A stretch of 64,000 bases of DNA, from assembly GCA_002257045.1 (NCBI GenBank), contig NCHD01000001.1:1-64000 (forward strand). The letters run 5' to 3'. The stretch comes from Hydrogenophilales bacterium 16-61-112 (lineage in GTDB: Bacteria; Pseudomonadota; Gammaproteobacteria; Burkholderiales; Thiobacillaceae). Numbering within the stretch: the stretch's first letter is position 1; each line of letters starts with the position of its first letter. This document shows positions 9,051 to 17,579 of the stretch, piece after piece. The position numbers were made by a program, and so were the translations under genes. The notes below the pieces were generated by a model. The model was not told the DNA's origin. It did not search any database and worked only from the letters and a program-made list of their open reading frames with translations.

Positions 9051-9991
9051 TGGAGCACTACGTAACCCTCTTCGATAGCCTGTTTCTGCCACAGGGACTA
9101 GCGCTGCATACCTCAATGGAGCGACACGCGGGTGAGTACACGCTGTGGGTGCTTTGCATGGACGAGGCCAGCTTCGATTTTCTGAAGACAGTCGAATTAC
9201 CGAATATTCGCCTGTTACGGCTGGCTGAACTGGAGACGGATGCATTGCGCGCGGTCAAGCTAGAGCGCAGTATCGCCGAGTATTGCTGGACTTTGACGCC
9301 CTGCTCCATTCGCTTCGTGTTCGAAGCTGCGTCTGATGCCGAGCGGGTTACCTATCTCGATGCGGACATCTGGTTCCGTAAACCTCCTGCCGTGCTTTTT
9401 CGTGAATTGGATGATTCCGGCAAGGCGGTGTTAATCACCGATCATGGCTATGCGCCCGAGCACGATCAGTCCGCACTCAGCGGTCAGTATTGCGTGCAAT
9501 TCGTCACGTTTACCCGGGCGGGTGAAGCGGTGCGGACTCGGTGGGAGGAACAGTGTCTGGAATGGTGTTACGCACGCGCTGAAGACGGAAAGTACGGCGA
9601 TCAGAAATATCTGGATGAGTGGCCCGACAGATATCCAGGTTTGGTGCACGTTCTTTCGAACAGGGAGCTGACGCTTGCACCCTGGAATGCGTCACGCTAC
9701 CCATACGGCCACGCAGTGTTCTGGCACTTTCATTCCTTGCGCATTATGCGAGTGCGTTCGAACGCCGTGCGTTTTCAGCTGGCGGCCTATCCACTGCCCT
9801 CCATGGTCAGAAAATTTGTATACATTCCTTATCTCGAAGACATGAAACGCGCAATTTCTTTCGCACAGCGCAAAGGTCACTGCGTACGACCCCAACAAAA
9901 ACTTGGCCTGCTGGAATGGCTCAGGCATTTCGTGATTGCTATGTGGCTTCAGCTTTGGTGGGTTCAGACTAGACCTGCCAAAAACATGTGA
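9050..9991 (+). CDS. Glycosyltransferase, GT8-like
   Basis: This 313-residue protein begins MEHYVTLFDSLFLPQGLAL, the usual start of GT8-like retaining transferases. The DxD metal motif is in VTYLDADIWFRKP (D104, D106). GKYGDQKYLDEWPDRYPG and NRELTLAPWN in the second half match the acceptor-side strand. It overlaps the aminotransferase stop (TGATG), so it may use the sugar made by the two genes before it; that link is inference. A 104-base gap with no ORF follows, the largest gap in this part of the cluster. Confidence 0.8.
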   Translation: MEHYVTLFDSLFLPQGLALHTSMERHAGEYTLWVLCMDEASFDFLKTVELPNIRLLRLAELETDALRAVKLERSIAEYCWTLTPCSIRFVFEAASDAERVTYLDADIWFRKPPAVLFRELDDSGKAVLITDHGYAPEHDQSALSGQYCVQFVTFTRAGEAVRTRWEEQCLEWCYARAEDGKYGDQKYLDEWPDRYPGLVHVLSNRELTLAPWNASRYPYGHAVFWHFHSLRIMRVRSNAVRFQLAAYPLPSMVRKFVYIPYLEDMKRAISFAQRKGHCVRPQQKLGLLEWLRHFVIAMWLQLWWVQTRPAKNM

Positions 9992-10095
9992 TGCTTGCTG
10001 GAAATTGATGAAGGCGGTTATCCAAGATGCGCGCATGCTTTCAAGCTTGCGATTTGAAATAATCCTGTATCCATATTGACCTGGGCTGACAAAGT

Positions 10096-10827
10096 ATGAA
10101 GCGAACAATCGCAAACTTGGCTAACAAGCTATTTGAGCCACTTGGGTTCAAGTTGGTAGGGAACAAGTCCATCGAATTCACCATGAGTAGCATGCTTGCC
10201 CGGTTGAAAACCCGAGATGCGCTGCCGCGTAGCATAGTGGACATTGGCGCTTCAGATGGAAAATGGAGCGGTACATGTATGAAGTATTTCTCTTCGTCCA
10301 GATACCTGGCCATCGAAGCGCTTGAGGAAAGAAGCTCGTCACTTGCAACCCTCAAGCAAAAACACGCGAATTTCGATTACGAAATCTGCATAGCGGGGGA
10401 GGTGGACGGTGGACAGGCAGTTATATCCGTTGCCGACGATCTCGACGGCAGCACGGTGAACGCAGGGGGTGATGGCGCGCAGAGATCATGTCAGGTTCGG
10501 ACGATCGACGCGCTGGTCTCGGAGCGTGGTTTACCCGGCCCGTACTTGCTTAAATTCGATACGCATGGATTCGAAATTCCGATTCTTGCGGGTTGTGTCG
10601 AAACGCTCCGGAACACCTCAGCAATCATTATGGAATGCTATAACTTCCGGGTTACTCCGGACACTTTCCGGTTTTATGAAATGTGCTCACACATGGAAAA
10701 ACTCGGATTCAGACCCGCAGATATTGCAGACCCGATGCTGCGTAAGCACGATCATGTGTTCTGGCAGGTCGATATCATGTTTCTGCCTATTAGGGACACT
10801 GTGTTCGAATATGAGGCTTATGAGTGA
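10096..10827 (+). CDS. FkbM-family SAM-dependent methyltransferase (second copy)
   Basis: This 243-residue protein carries the SAM loop SIVDIGASDGKWSG at about 46-59, then RYLAIEALEERSSSLATLK, and the FkbM hallmark YLLKFDTHGFEIPILAGC. It is distinct in sequence from the first FkbM gene of the cluster, so it probably modifies a different position or sugar. No obvious Shine-Dalgarno box stands out before ATG 10096, and the 104 bases upstream may contain a promoter that I could not define. The glycan target is unknown. Confidence 0.8.
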   Translation: MKRTIANLANKLFEPLGFKLVGNKSIEFTMSSMLARLKTRDALPRSIVDIGASDGKWSGTCMKYFSSSRYLAIEALEERSSSLATLKQKHANFDYEICIAGEVDGGQAVISVADDLDGSTVNAGGDGAQRSCQVRTIDALVSERGLPGPYLLKFDTHGFEIPILAGCVETLRNTSAIIMECYNFRVTPDTFRFYEMCSHMEKLGFRPADIADPMLRKHDHVFWQVDIMFLPIRDTVFEYEAYE

Positions 10828-10875
10828 TTTTAGACCTCTGATGTGTCTTTTCTCTCACTCAGTACATCCGGCTCA

Positions 10876-11736
10876 ATGAGATTCTGTTGTGTGACGCCAT
10901 GCTTGAACGCTGAGCGGCATATCGAGCGCACGTTGCTTTCCGTGCTTGGGCAATCGATGCTGGCACGATCAGGAGCGACACTGGACTATACGATCCAAGA
11001 TGGCGGTTCGCGTGACGGGACGCTGGCATTGGTCGAACGAGTGGTCAGCCAGTTTTCCGGACGGGACAATATCCGTATCCATGTGGTTTCGGTCGCCGAT
11101 TCCGGAATGTACGACGCCCTCGCCAAAGGATTTGAGTGCAGCCCGCCGTGCGATGTTTACGCGTATCTGAATGCAGGGGACATGTACTCGGCGGGGGCTT
11201 TTGATATCGTGGCCGGGATTTTCAAGGGATACGGTGTCCACTTTCTGACTGGCATGAATACTATCCTGAACGAAGCAGGTCATGTGGTGGATACACTCCT
11301 GCCTCCCCGATACCGTCGCAGCCTTCTAGAACAAGGCGCTTACGGAACCCTGCTGCCGTGTGTGCAGCAGGAATCAACTTTCTGGAGTGGAAAGTTACAA
11401 GCGGCGGTGGATCTTGACCGACTGCGTAAATACCGATATGCCGGCGATTTCTTTCTGTGGCAATCGTTTGCCAGACAGGCTCCGCTTGAGGTGGTGTCAG
11501 CTTGGCTGGGCGGGTTTTGCGTCCATGAGGGTCAGTTGAGTGCTGTGCATTTAAAGGACTATCTGGCCGAGGCACGGCGAACGATACCTCGCATCTCAAC
11601 GGTGGCGTATGTGGGCGCACGTGCCGAGAAGCTACTATGGCATCTACCCAATAAACTCAAGCGAAGGCTCAATCCCGGAATGTTTGTGTTCGATTCGGCA
11701 TCGAACATCTACATCCCTGCGGGGCAACTCCGATAG
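10876..11736 (+). CDS. Glycosyltransferase family 2
   Basis: This 286-residue GT2 transferase begins MRFCCVTPCLNAERHIERTL and carries YTIQDGGSRDGTLALVE (nucleotide-binding Asp) and VYAYLNAGDMYSAGAFD (acid-rich metal site, NAGD instead of DxD). ATG 10876 puts the first strand at the N-terminus as in homologues. A GTG at 10843 would add eleven residues (SFLSLSTSG...) without similarity. The VSVADSGMYDALAKGF segment shows that it belongs to the same subgroup as the broken gene at 11758 and the gene at 13071, which suggests duplication within the cluster. Confidence 0.8.
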   Translation: MRFCCVTPCLNAERHIERTLLSVLGQSMLARSGATLDYTIQDGGSRDGTLALVERVVSQFSGRDNIRIHVVSVADSGMYDALAKGFECSPPCDVYAYLNAGDMYSAGAFDIVAGIFKGYGVHFLTGMNTILNEAGHVVDTLLPPRYRRSLLEQGAYGTLLPCVQQESTFWSGKLQAAVDLDRLRKYRYAGDFFLWQSFARQAPLEVVSAWLGGFCVHEGQLSAVHLKDYLAEARRTIPRISTVAYVGARAEKLLWHLPNKLKRRLNPGMFVFDSASNIYIPAGQLR

Positions 11737-11757
11737 CCCGCGTTTGCGATCATTTAC

Positions 11758-12376
11758 ATGCCTCTAGTAACACTCATTACTGTTGTACGGAACGACTCAG
11801 AAGGTTTGCGCCGAACATTGGATAGTGTGGCCGCACAAACCTTCAGGGACTTCCAGTTCGTCATGGTCGATGGAGTCTCGACCGACGGCACAATCGACCT
11901 AATCCGTCAGGCTCCACGTGTGGATACTTGGATCAGCGAGCCGGATGAGGGTATTTACCACGCGATGAACAAGGGGGTGGCGCTGGCGGACGGCGAGTGG
12001 CTGTTGTTCATGAATGCAGGCGATGAATTTGGGCACGCTTGTCCAAGCTGATTTCGACCACATGAACGTCCGCCACCAATCGGTGCTGTACCGCAAATCG
12101 CTGCACGAGGTGTTTGGGCTCTATGTGGTCGGCCGTGGAGTGACGATTTCCGATTTCGTTTTTTTTCTTTCGATTGCCAATCGCCGCTGGGCGTACTGCT
12201 CGCACCCGATTTCCGTCTGCGACAAAGCGGGTGTTTCGGGCAAACCGCCGCATTTCTACCAGCGCATGGCAGCCGAACTGCTATTCGGTCGCCGCAGCCG
12301 GGTCGCTGTGGCAGCGATCCTGCTGCTGCACCCGTTATACCGTTTTCTGAAGCGCAATGTGCTCGGAAAACGCTGA
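11758..12376 (+). pseudogene. Broken GT2 glycosyltransferase (internal deletion and frameshift)
   Basis: The first part (11758-12051) is a good GT2 N-terminus: VTLITVVRNDSEGLRRTLDS, VMVDGVSTDGTIDLI, SEPDEGIYHAMNKGVA and LLFMNAGDEFG. Right after the NAGD motif the frame ends, at 12051. A second frame, open from about 12014, continues with HMNVRHQSVLYRKSL and a GT2-like C-terminus to 12376. The region that normally separates NAGD from HQS (several dozen residues in the sister genes) is missing. So the gene has lost an internal segment and its frame. Two short peptides could still be made but neither would be a complete transferase. A sequencing error alone would not explain the missing segment. 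Confidence 0.75.
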
Positions 12377-12391
12377 TCGGAGCCGCGACAC

Positions 12392-13105
12392 ATGATTTCG
12401 GTTTGCCTGGCCACCTACAACGGCGGTGCCTACGTTGGCGAGCAGCTGCGCTCGGTGCTAGCACAGTTGGGGCCGGATGACGAGGTGGTGGTATCGGACG
12501 ATGGCTCGACCGATGACACGCTTGTAGTCATCGCCAGTCTCCACGACTCCCGGATTCGGTTGCTGGACGGCTGCGGCCAACTCGGTGTGATCAAAAACTT
12601 CGAGCGCGCGTTGCGCGCGGCGCGCGGCGAACGGATTTTTCTATGCGACCAGGATGACGTTTGGCTGCCCGGCAAGGTCGAACGCTGCCTGATAGCACTG
12701 GCCGATTACCCACTCGTGGTGACCGACTGCGCCGTGGTGGACGGCGAGTTGAAGCCGCTTTCGCCGTCATTCTTCCGCCTGTGCCATTCGCGCCCAGGGG
12801 TGCTGCACAATCTCTGGAAAAACACCTATCTCGGCTGCTGCATGGCTTTTCGACGGGAGCTGTTGCAGGTCGCGCTGCCTTTCCCCAATCGCATCCCCAT
12901 GCACGACATGTGGCTAGGGATGATCGCGGAAATCCACGGCGGGACCTGTTTTGTGCCGGAGCCGCTGCTGCTGTATCGCCGACATGGCGGCAATAACTCC
13001 GACGCGGCAGGCAGAAGCACGGCCAGGTTCAGCAAGATGATCGCCGACCGCGCTTTCCTCGCCTCGCTGGTTGCGGCCAGAACGCTCCGGAACTGGCTGC
13101 CCTGA
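12392..13105 (+). CDS. Glycosyltransferase family 2 (rhamnosyltransferase-like)
   Basis: This 237-residue GT2 protein has MISVCLATYNGGAYVGEQLRS-type N-terminus, EVVVSDDGSTDDTLVVI, and RIFLCDQDDVWLPGKVER carrying the DQDD metal motif. NTYLGCCMAFRREL and IPMHDMWLGMIAEIHG are typical of WapR/RfbF-like transferases such as alpha-1,3-rhamnosyltransferases. It is shorter than many members (about 280-300), ending soon after LLLYRRHGGNNS. The substrate suggestion rests only on family resemblance. It is followed by an overlapping or closely spaced GT2 gene. Confidence 0.8.
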   Translation: MISVCLATYNGGAYVGEQLRSVLAQLGPDDEVVVSDDGSTDDTLVVIASLHDSRIRLLDGCGQLGVIKNFERALRAARGERIFLCDQDDVWLPGKVERCLIALADYPLVVTDCAVVDGELKPLSPSFFRLCHSRPGVLHNLWKNTYLGCCMAFRRELLQVALPFPNRIPMHDMWLGMIAEIHGGTCFVPEPLLLYRRHGGNNSDAAGRSTARFSKMIADRAFLASLVAARTLRNWLP

Positions 13106-13877
13106 CCCTGCCGCACAGGAGCCCATCATTCGGATTTCCGTTATCACCGTCGCTTTCAACGCTGCCGACAGCATCGTCGACACGCTGTGCTCGGTGCAGG
13201 CCCAGACCCATCCCGACATCGAACATATCGTGGTGGACGGCGCTTCGACCGATGGCACGCTGGCGCTGATTCGCGCTCATCAGACCGGCTCGATGAGGCT
13301 GATTTCTGAACCGGATCATGGCATTTATGATGCCATGAACAAGGGCGTCGCTGCGGCCACCGGCGAGGTGGTCTGTTTCCTGAACGCAGACGATCTCTAC
13401 GCCGATGCGGATGTGCTCGCCCGGGTCGCGGCGCAGATGGTGCAGGAGCATCTGGATGCCTTGTTCGGCGATGTGGTATTTTTCCACGTCAGCAACCCGC
13501 AACAGTCAATCAGGCGCTATTCATCGCGCCGCTTCCGGCCTGCGCGCATCGCCTGGGGGTGGATGCCTGCGCATCCGGCGCTGTTCTTGCGACGGGAAGT
13601 GTACGAGCGGACCGGGCCTTTCAGAACGGATTACCGAATTGCTGGGGATTTCGAGTTCATCGTTCGCGCCTTTGGAAGAAACACGCTGCGTTACCATCAT
13701 CTCTCAGAAGTGCTAGTGCGTATGCGTACTGGCGGCATCAGCACGGGGGGCTGGCGGAATACTATTTTGCTAAATCGGGAAGTGCTACGTGCCTGCCGGG
13801 AAAATGGCATCAAAACAAATATGCTGAAAATACTTTCCAAGTACCCAGCCAAGTTGCTGGAATACTTTCACACATGA
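13071..13877 (+). CDS. Glycosyltransferase family 2
   Basis: This GT2 transferase has RISVITVAFNAADSIVDTL, IVVDGASTDGTLALI, SEPDHGIYDAMNKGVA, VCFLNADDLYAD (metal site NADD) and MPAHPALFLRREVYERTG. The start is unclear. TTG 13071 is the first standard start codon but overlaps the previous gene by 35 bases and adds 19 dissimilar residues. The conserved first strand begins at ATT 13128, six bases after an AGGAG box (13117-13121), so a rare ATT start would fit homologues best. The stop overlaps the following epimerase ATG. It is closely related to the broken gene at 11758. Confidence 0.8.
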   Translation: MRPERSGTGCPDPAAQEPIIRISVITVAFNAADSIVDTLCSVQAQTHPDIEHIVVDGASTDGTLALIRAHQTGSMRLISEPDHGIYDAMNKGVAAATGEVVCFLNADDLYADADVLARVAAQMVQEHLDALFGDVVFFHVSNPQQSIRRYSSRRFRPARIAWGWMPAHPALFLRREVYERTGPFRTDYRIAGDFEFIVRAFGRNTLRYHHLSEVLVRMRTGGISTGGWRNTILLNREVLRACRENGIKTNMLKILSKYPAKLLEYFHT

Positions 13878-14800
13878 AGGTGCTGGTTACCGGAGCCAAT
13901 GGCTTTGTCGGTCGTTTCTTGTGTGAGTGCCTCAAAGCACATGGGCATGTCGTTATACCTGTGGTACGGCGTGTTAGCAGCCTCGCAGGCGAGGTGGTCG
14001 TTGGCTCTATCAATGGTGAGACCGATTGGGCTTCTGTGCTCGCCGACTGCGATGCAGTCGCCCATCTCTCCGCCCGTGTTCATGTTATGAACGAAGATTC
14101 TCACGACCCGCTGGCGCTCTATCGTGCAACCAACACCGATGCCACGCTTAATCTCGCCCGTCAGGCAGCCCAAGCCGGGGTCAAGCGCTTCGTCTTCATC
14201 AGTACCATCAAGGTCAACGGTGAAGGACGCGACGTGTCTTATCGCGAAACAGATGCGGCTGCTCCCATGGACGCCTATGCAATATCAAAATGGGAGGCCG
14301 AGCAGGGTTTGCAGCAGATTGCTGCGGATACCGGACTTGAAGTCGTCATCCTGCGACCGCCGCTGGTGTATGGGCCGGGGGTGAAGGCGAACTTCCTGCG
14401 ATTGATGCAAGTCATCAAAAAAGGTTGGCCGCTGCCGCTGGGCGCGATACGCAATCGGCGCAGCCTGTTGTATCTGGGTAATTTTGTCGATGCGATCCGG
14501 GTGTGTATCGAGCACCCGGCTGCTGCGGGGCAGACGTTTTTGCTGGACGATGGCGAGCCGGTTTCGACGCCGGAACTGATTCGGGCGGTGGCAAAATCTT
14601 TGGGCCGACCGGCACGGCTGCTGGCGGTGCCGGTCGGCGTACTGGAATTGGCCGGAGCGTTGCTGGGCAAGCGCGCGGCGGTGGCGCGGCTGACCGGTTC
14701 GCTTTATGTGGATAGCTCGGTGATTCGGTCACGCCTGGGGTGGACACCACCGTTTTCGATGGAAGTCGGATTGGCAGCGACGGTGGCACCTCTTACATGA
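13874..14800 (+). CDS. NAD-dependent sugar epimerase/reductase, WbpV-like
   Basis: This 308-residue extended SDR has MKVLVTGANGFVGRFLCECL, AHLSARVHVMNE, the FISTIKVNGEG strand (active-site Ser/Thr), YAISKWEAEQGL with an intact Y-x3-K, and LRPPLVYGPGVKANFLRLM. It sits directly before a WbpL-like transferase and a WbpM-like dehydratase, overlapping the former by four bases. In Pseudomonas serotypes this trio makes and loads a 6-deoxy-HexNAc. WbpM makes UDP-4-keto-6-deoxy-GlcNAc and the SDR reduces it to UDP-QuiNAc or UDP-FucNAc. The C4 stereochemistry cannot be read here. ATG 13874 overlaps the upstream stop. Confidence 0.85.
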   Translation: MKVLVTGANGFVGRFLCECLKAHGHVVIPVVRRVSSLAGEVVVGSINGETDWASVLADCDAVAHLSARVHVMNEDSHDPLALYRATNTDATLNLARQAAQAGVKRFVFISTIKVNGEGRDVSYRETDAAAPMDAYAISKWEAEQGLQQIAADTGLEVVILRPPLVYGPGVKANFLRLMQVIKKGWPLPLGAIRNRRSLLYLGNFVDAIRVCIEHPAAAGQTFLLDDGEPVSTPELIRAVAKSLGRPARLLAVPVGVLELAGALLGKRAAVARLTGSLYVDSSVIRSRLGWTPPFSMEVGLAATVAPLT

Positions 14801-15756
14801 TGTGGGTTGCGCCTTTATTTGCGTTTGTCAGCTGCTGGCTGGCGCTTGCCTGGCTGCTGCGACGTGGCGGCCGCCTGCCAATGGATCACCCCAACGCCCG
14901 CTCGCTGCACGAAACGCCAACACCGCGCATCGGTGGCCTGGGCATCATGGCCGGGGTGGCAGTGGGCAGCGTGTGGTTGGCCAACGGTGAATTGCTGCCG
15001 ATCATGCTGGCGGCGTTTTCCCTCACTGCCCTGTCACTGCTGGACGATATGCGCGGTTTGCCGGTGGCGCTGCGCTTTCTGGCACATTTTGTTGCGGCCA
15101 CGGCATGTTTGTTGGCGCTGGGGCTGACGGGCTGGGTGCTCGTGGGCGCGGTGCTCGGCGTTGTCTGGATGACCAATCTCTACAATTTCATGGATGGCGC
15201 GGATGGGCTGGCGGGCGGCATGACCGCAATTGGTTTTGGCGCGCTGGCGCTGGCGGCATGGCTGGGCAGTGCGCCGGAACTGGCGGCATTGTGCGCGGCG
15301 ATTGCGGCGGCGGCACTGGCTTTCCTGGGCTTTAATTTTCCTCCAGCGCGGATATTCATGGGTGACGCCGGATCGATTCCGCTGGGGTTTCTGGCTGCCG
15401 CGTTCGGCATTCTGGGCGCGCAGCAGGATGTATGGCCGTGGCTGTTTCCGCTGCTGGTTTTTTCGCCGTTCATCGTTGATGCGAGCGTGACGCTGTCGAG
15501 GCGCGGATTGCGTGGCGAAAAAATCTGGCGGGCGCATCGTTCGCATTATTACCAGCGCGTGGTGTTGCTGGGCGCGTCGCACCGCCAGCTGGCATGGGCG
15601 GCTTATGCGCTGATGCTGGCCTGCGCTGTACTGGCGTTCCTGATGCTGCGCTTGCCGCAGCTCACGGCATTGCTGCTTATACTGGCGGCCGCACTCTATC
15701 TGCTTATCTTTCTGGCCATTGACCGACGCTGGAACCGACTCCGCAATGAATTTTAA
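14797..15756 (+). CDS. Undecaprenyl-phosphate HexNAc-1-phosphate transferase, WbpL/MraY family
   Basis: This 319-residue multi-pass membrane enzyme of the MraY/WecA superfamily starts lipid-linked glycan assembly by moving a HexNAc-1-P onto undecaprenyl phosphate. Signatures are MDHPNARSLHETPTPRIGG, LSLLDDMRGLP (DD motif), TNLYNFMDGADGLAGG and IFMGDAGSIPLGF, with about ten hydrophobic helices and the cytoplasmic AHRSHYYQR loop near the end. I chose ATG 14797 because it overlaps the upstream TGA and starts the first helix. An ORF extension to 14740 runs inside the epimerase. The stop overlaps the WbpM-like start region. Confidence 0.9.
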   Translation: MMWVAPLFAFVSCWLALAWLLRRGGRLPMDHPNARSLHETPTPRIGGLGIMAGVAVGSVWLANGELLPIMLAAFSLTALSLLDDMRGLPVALRFLAHFVAATACLLALGLTGWVLVGAVLGVVWMTNLYNFMDGADGLAGGMTAIGFGALALAAWLGSAPELAALCAAIAAAALAFLGFNFPPARIFMGDAGSIPLGFLAAAFGILGAQQDVWPWLFPLLVFSPFIVDASVTLSRRGLRGEKIWRAHRSHYYQRVVLLGASHRQLAWAAYALMLACAVLAFLMLRLPQLTALLLILAAALYLLIFLAIDRRWNRLRNEF

Positions 15757-17575
15757 TTCCCGTACTTCCGCCATCATCCTGCACGACATTCTGGTCGCTG
15801 CGCTGGCCTGGCTGGGTGCGTACTGGCTGCGCTTCAATCTCGCGGTGCCGCCCGAGTATCAGGCTGATGCGCTGTCCACGCTGGTTTGGGTCGTGCCGTT
15901 GCAGGCGGTGGTGTTCTGGCGCTTCGGCCTGTATCGCGGCATCTGGCGCTTTGCCAGCCTGCCCGATCTCAAACGCATCGTGCTGGCGGTGGGGCTGGCG
16001 GCGGTGATGATTCCTGTGGTGTTGATCCTGTTCCGTATCCATGCCGTGGTGCCGCGCTCGGTGCTGATTCTCGATCCGCTGCTGCTGCTGATCGTGATGG
16101 GCGGTAGTCGGCTGGCCTACCGCGCCTGGAAAGAGCATCGTTTGGCCAGCGTGCTGCATCCTTCAAGCCGCCCGGTGCTGGTGGCAGGCGCAGGTTCGGC
16201 AGCCGACTTTTTGCTGCGCGAACTGGCGCGTAACCCGGCGGGTTTTCACGTGGTGGGGTTGCTCGACGACAGCCGTGACAAGCAGCGGCGGCTGGTGCAG
16301 GGCATTCCGGTAGTGGGCGCACTGGATGAGGTGGCGATCCACGCCCGCAAGATGGAAGTGCAGGACATTGTGCTGGCGCTGCCATCGGCCGCCCACGATG
16401 TGCGCAAGCGCATCACCCAGTTGAGTACCGAGGCCGGACTGAATGTGCTGACGATTCCATCGCTCGAAGATCTGGTGGCGGGGCGGGTGTCGGTATCCAC
16501 GCTGCGCCGGATCGAGCTCGACGATCTGTTGGGGCGTGATGCGGTAGCGCTCGACGACAGCGGCCTGCATCAGTTGCTGACGGGACAGATTGTGATGGTC
16601 ACGGGTGCCGGTGGGTCGATCGGGTCGGAACTGTGCCGCCAGATTGCGCGCTTTGCACCCGGCAAGCTGGTTCTGTTCGAACAGTCCGAGTTGGCCTTGT
16701 ATTCAATGGAACAGGAGCTGCCCCAGCGCTTTCCCTGCATGCAGATCGTGCCGGTGATCGGCGACGTCAAGAACGCCATCTGGGTAAACCGGGTGATGGC
16801 CGAACACCGCCCCGCCGTGGTGTTCCATGCGGCCGCCTACAAGCATGTGCCGCTGATGGAAAACGCCAATGCCTGGGAGGCGGTGCGCAACAACGTGCTG
16901 GGCACCCAGGTGGTGGCCGCCGCTGCGCAGGCGCAGGGCGTAGCCAAGTTCGTGATGATCTCCACCGACAAGGCGGTCAACCCGACCAACGTCATGGGGG
17001 CGACCAAGCGGCTGGCCGAGATGGCCTGTCAGGCGATGCAGCAACCGAGTGGTACGCGTTTTGTGTCGGTGCGTTTCGGTAATGTGCTCGGCTCGTCGGG
17101 CAGTGTGATCCCCAAGTTCCAGCAGCAGATCGAGGCGGGCGGGCCGGTGACGGTGACGCATCCCGACATCACGCGCTATTTCATGTCGATCCCCGAAGCC
17201 GCGCAACTGGTGTTGCAGGCCGGACTGATGGGCGAGGGCGGCGAGATCTTCGTGCTCGACATGGGCGAGCCGGTAAAAATTGCCGAGCTGGCCAGCCTCA
17301 TGATTCGCCTGTCGGGCGCGGACGAAACGCGTATTCGCATCGAATACACCGGCCTGCGCCCCGGCGAAAAGCTTTATGAAGAATTGCTGGCCGACGACGA
17401 ATCGACCTTGTCCACGCCGCATCCCAAATTGCGCGTAGCCAAGGCGCGCGCGGCTAATGCGGACTGGCATGCCGAATGTCTGGCCTGGCTGGCGCAGGCT
17501 GATCCGCACGACGAAGCAACAGTCAAAAAGCAGTTAAAAGCCTGGATGCCGGAATACCAGCCAGGGTCGGCGTGA
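15746..17575 (+). CDS. Membrane-bound UDP-HexNAc 4,6-dehydratase, WbpM-like
   Basis: This 609-residue protein has four N-terminal membrane helices (residues about 8-120), a first nucleotide-binding domain (VLVAGAGSAADFLLREL) and a C-terminal SDR domain. The NAD loop is VTGAGGSIGSELCRQI at 285-300. The active site reads STDKA at 406-410 and NVMGATK, giving M417-x3-K421 in place of Y-x3-K, the known feature of the large WbpM/CapD dehydratases. It converts UDP-GlcNAc to UDP-4-keto-6-deoxy-GlcNAc at the membrane. ATG 15746 is preferred to 15719 because it begins the first helix. It closes the cluster; the next genes are on the other strand, four bases away. Confidence 0.92.
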   Translation: MNFNSRTSAIILHDILVAALAWLGAYWLRFNLAVPPEYQADALSTLVWVVPLQAVVFWRFGLYRGIWRFASLPDLKRIVLAVGLAAVMIPVVLILFRIHAVVPRSVLILDPLLLLIVMGGSRLAYRAWKEHRLASVLHPSSRPVLVAGAGSAADFLLRELARNPAGFHVVGLLDDSRDKQRRLVQGIPVVGALDEVAIHARKMEVQDIVLALPSAAHDVRKRITQLSTEAGLNVLTIPSLEDLVAGRVSVSTLRRIELDDLLGRDAVALDDSGLHQLLTGQIVMVTGAGGSIGSELCRQIARFAPGKLVLFEQSELALYSMEQELPQRFPCMQIVPVIGDVKNAIWVNRVMAEHRPAVVFHAAAYKHVPLMENANAWEAVRNNVLGTQVVAAAAQAQGVAKFVMISTDKAVNPTNVMGATKRLAEMACQAMQQPSGTRFVSVRFGNVLGSSGSVIPKFQQQIEAGGPVTVTHPDITRYFMSIPEAAQLVLQAGLMGEGGEIFVLDMGEPVKIAELASLMIRLSGADETRIRIEYTGLRPGEKLYEELLADDESTLSTPHPKLRVAKARAANADWHAECLAWLAQADPHDEATVKKQLKAWMPEYQPGSA

Positions 17576-17579
17576 GCCT

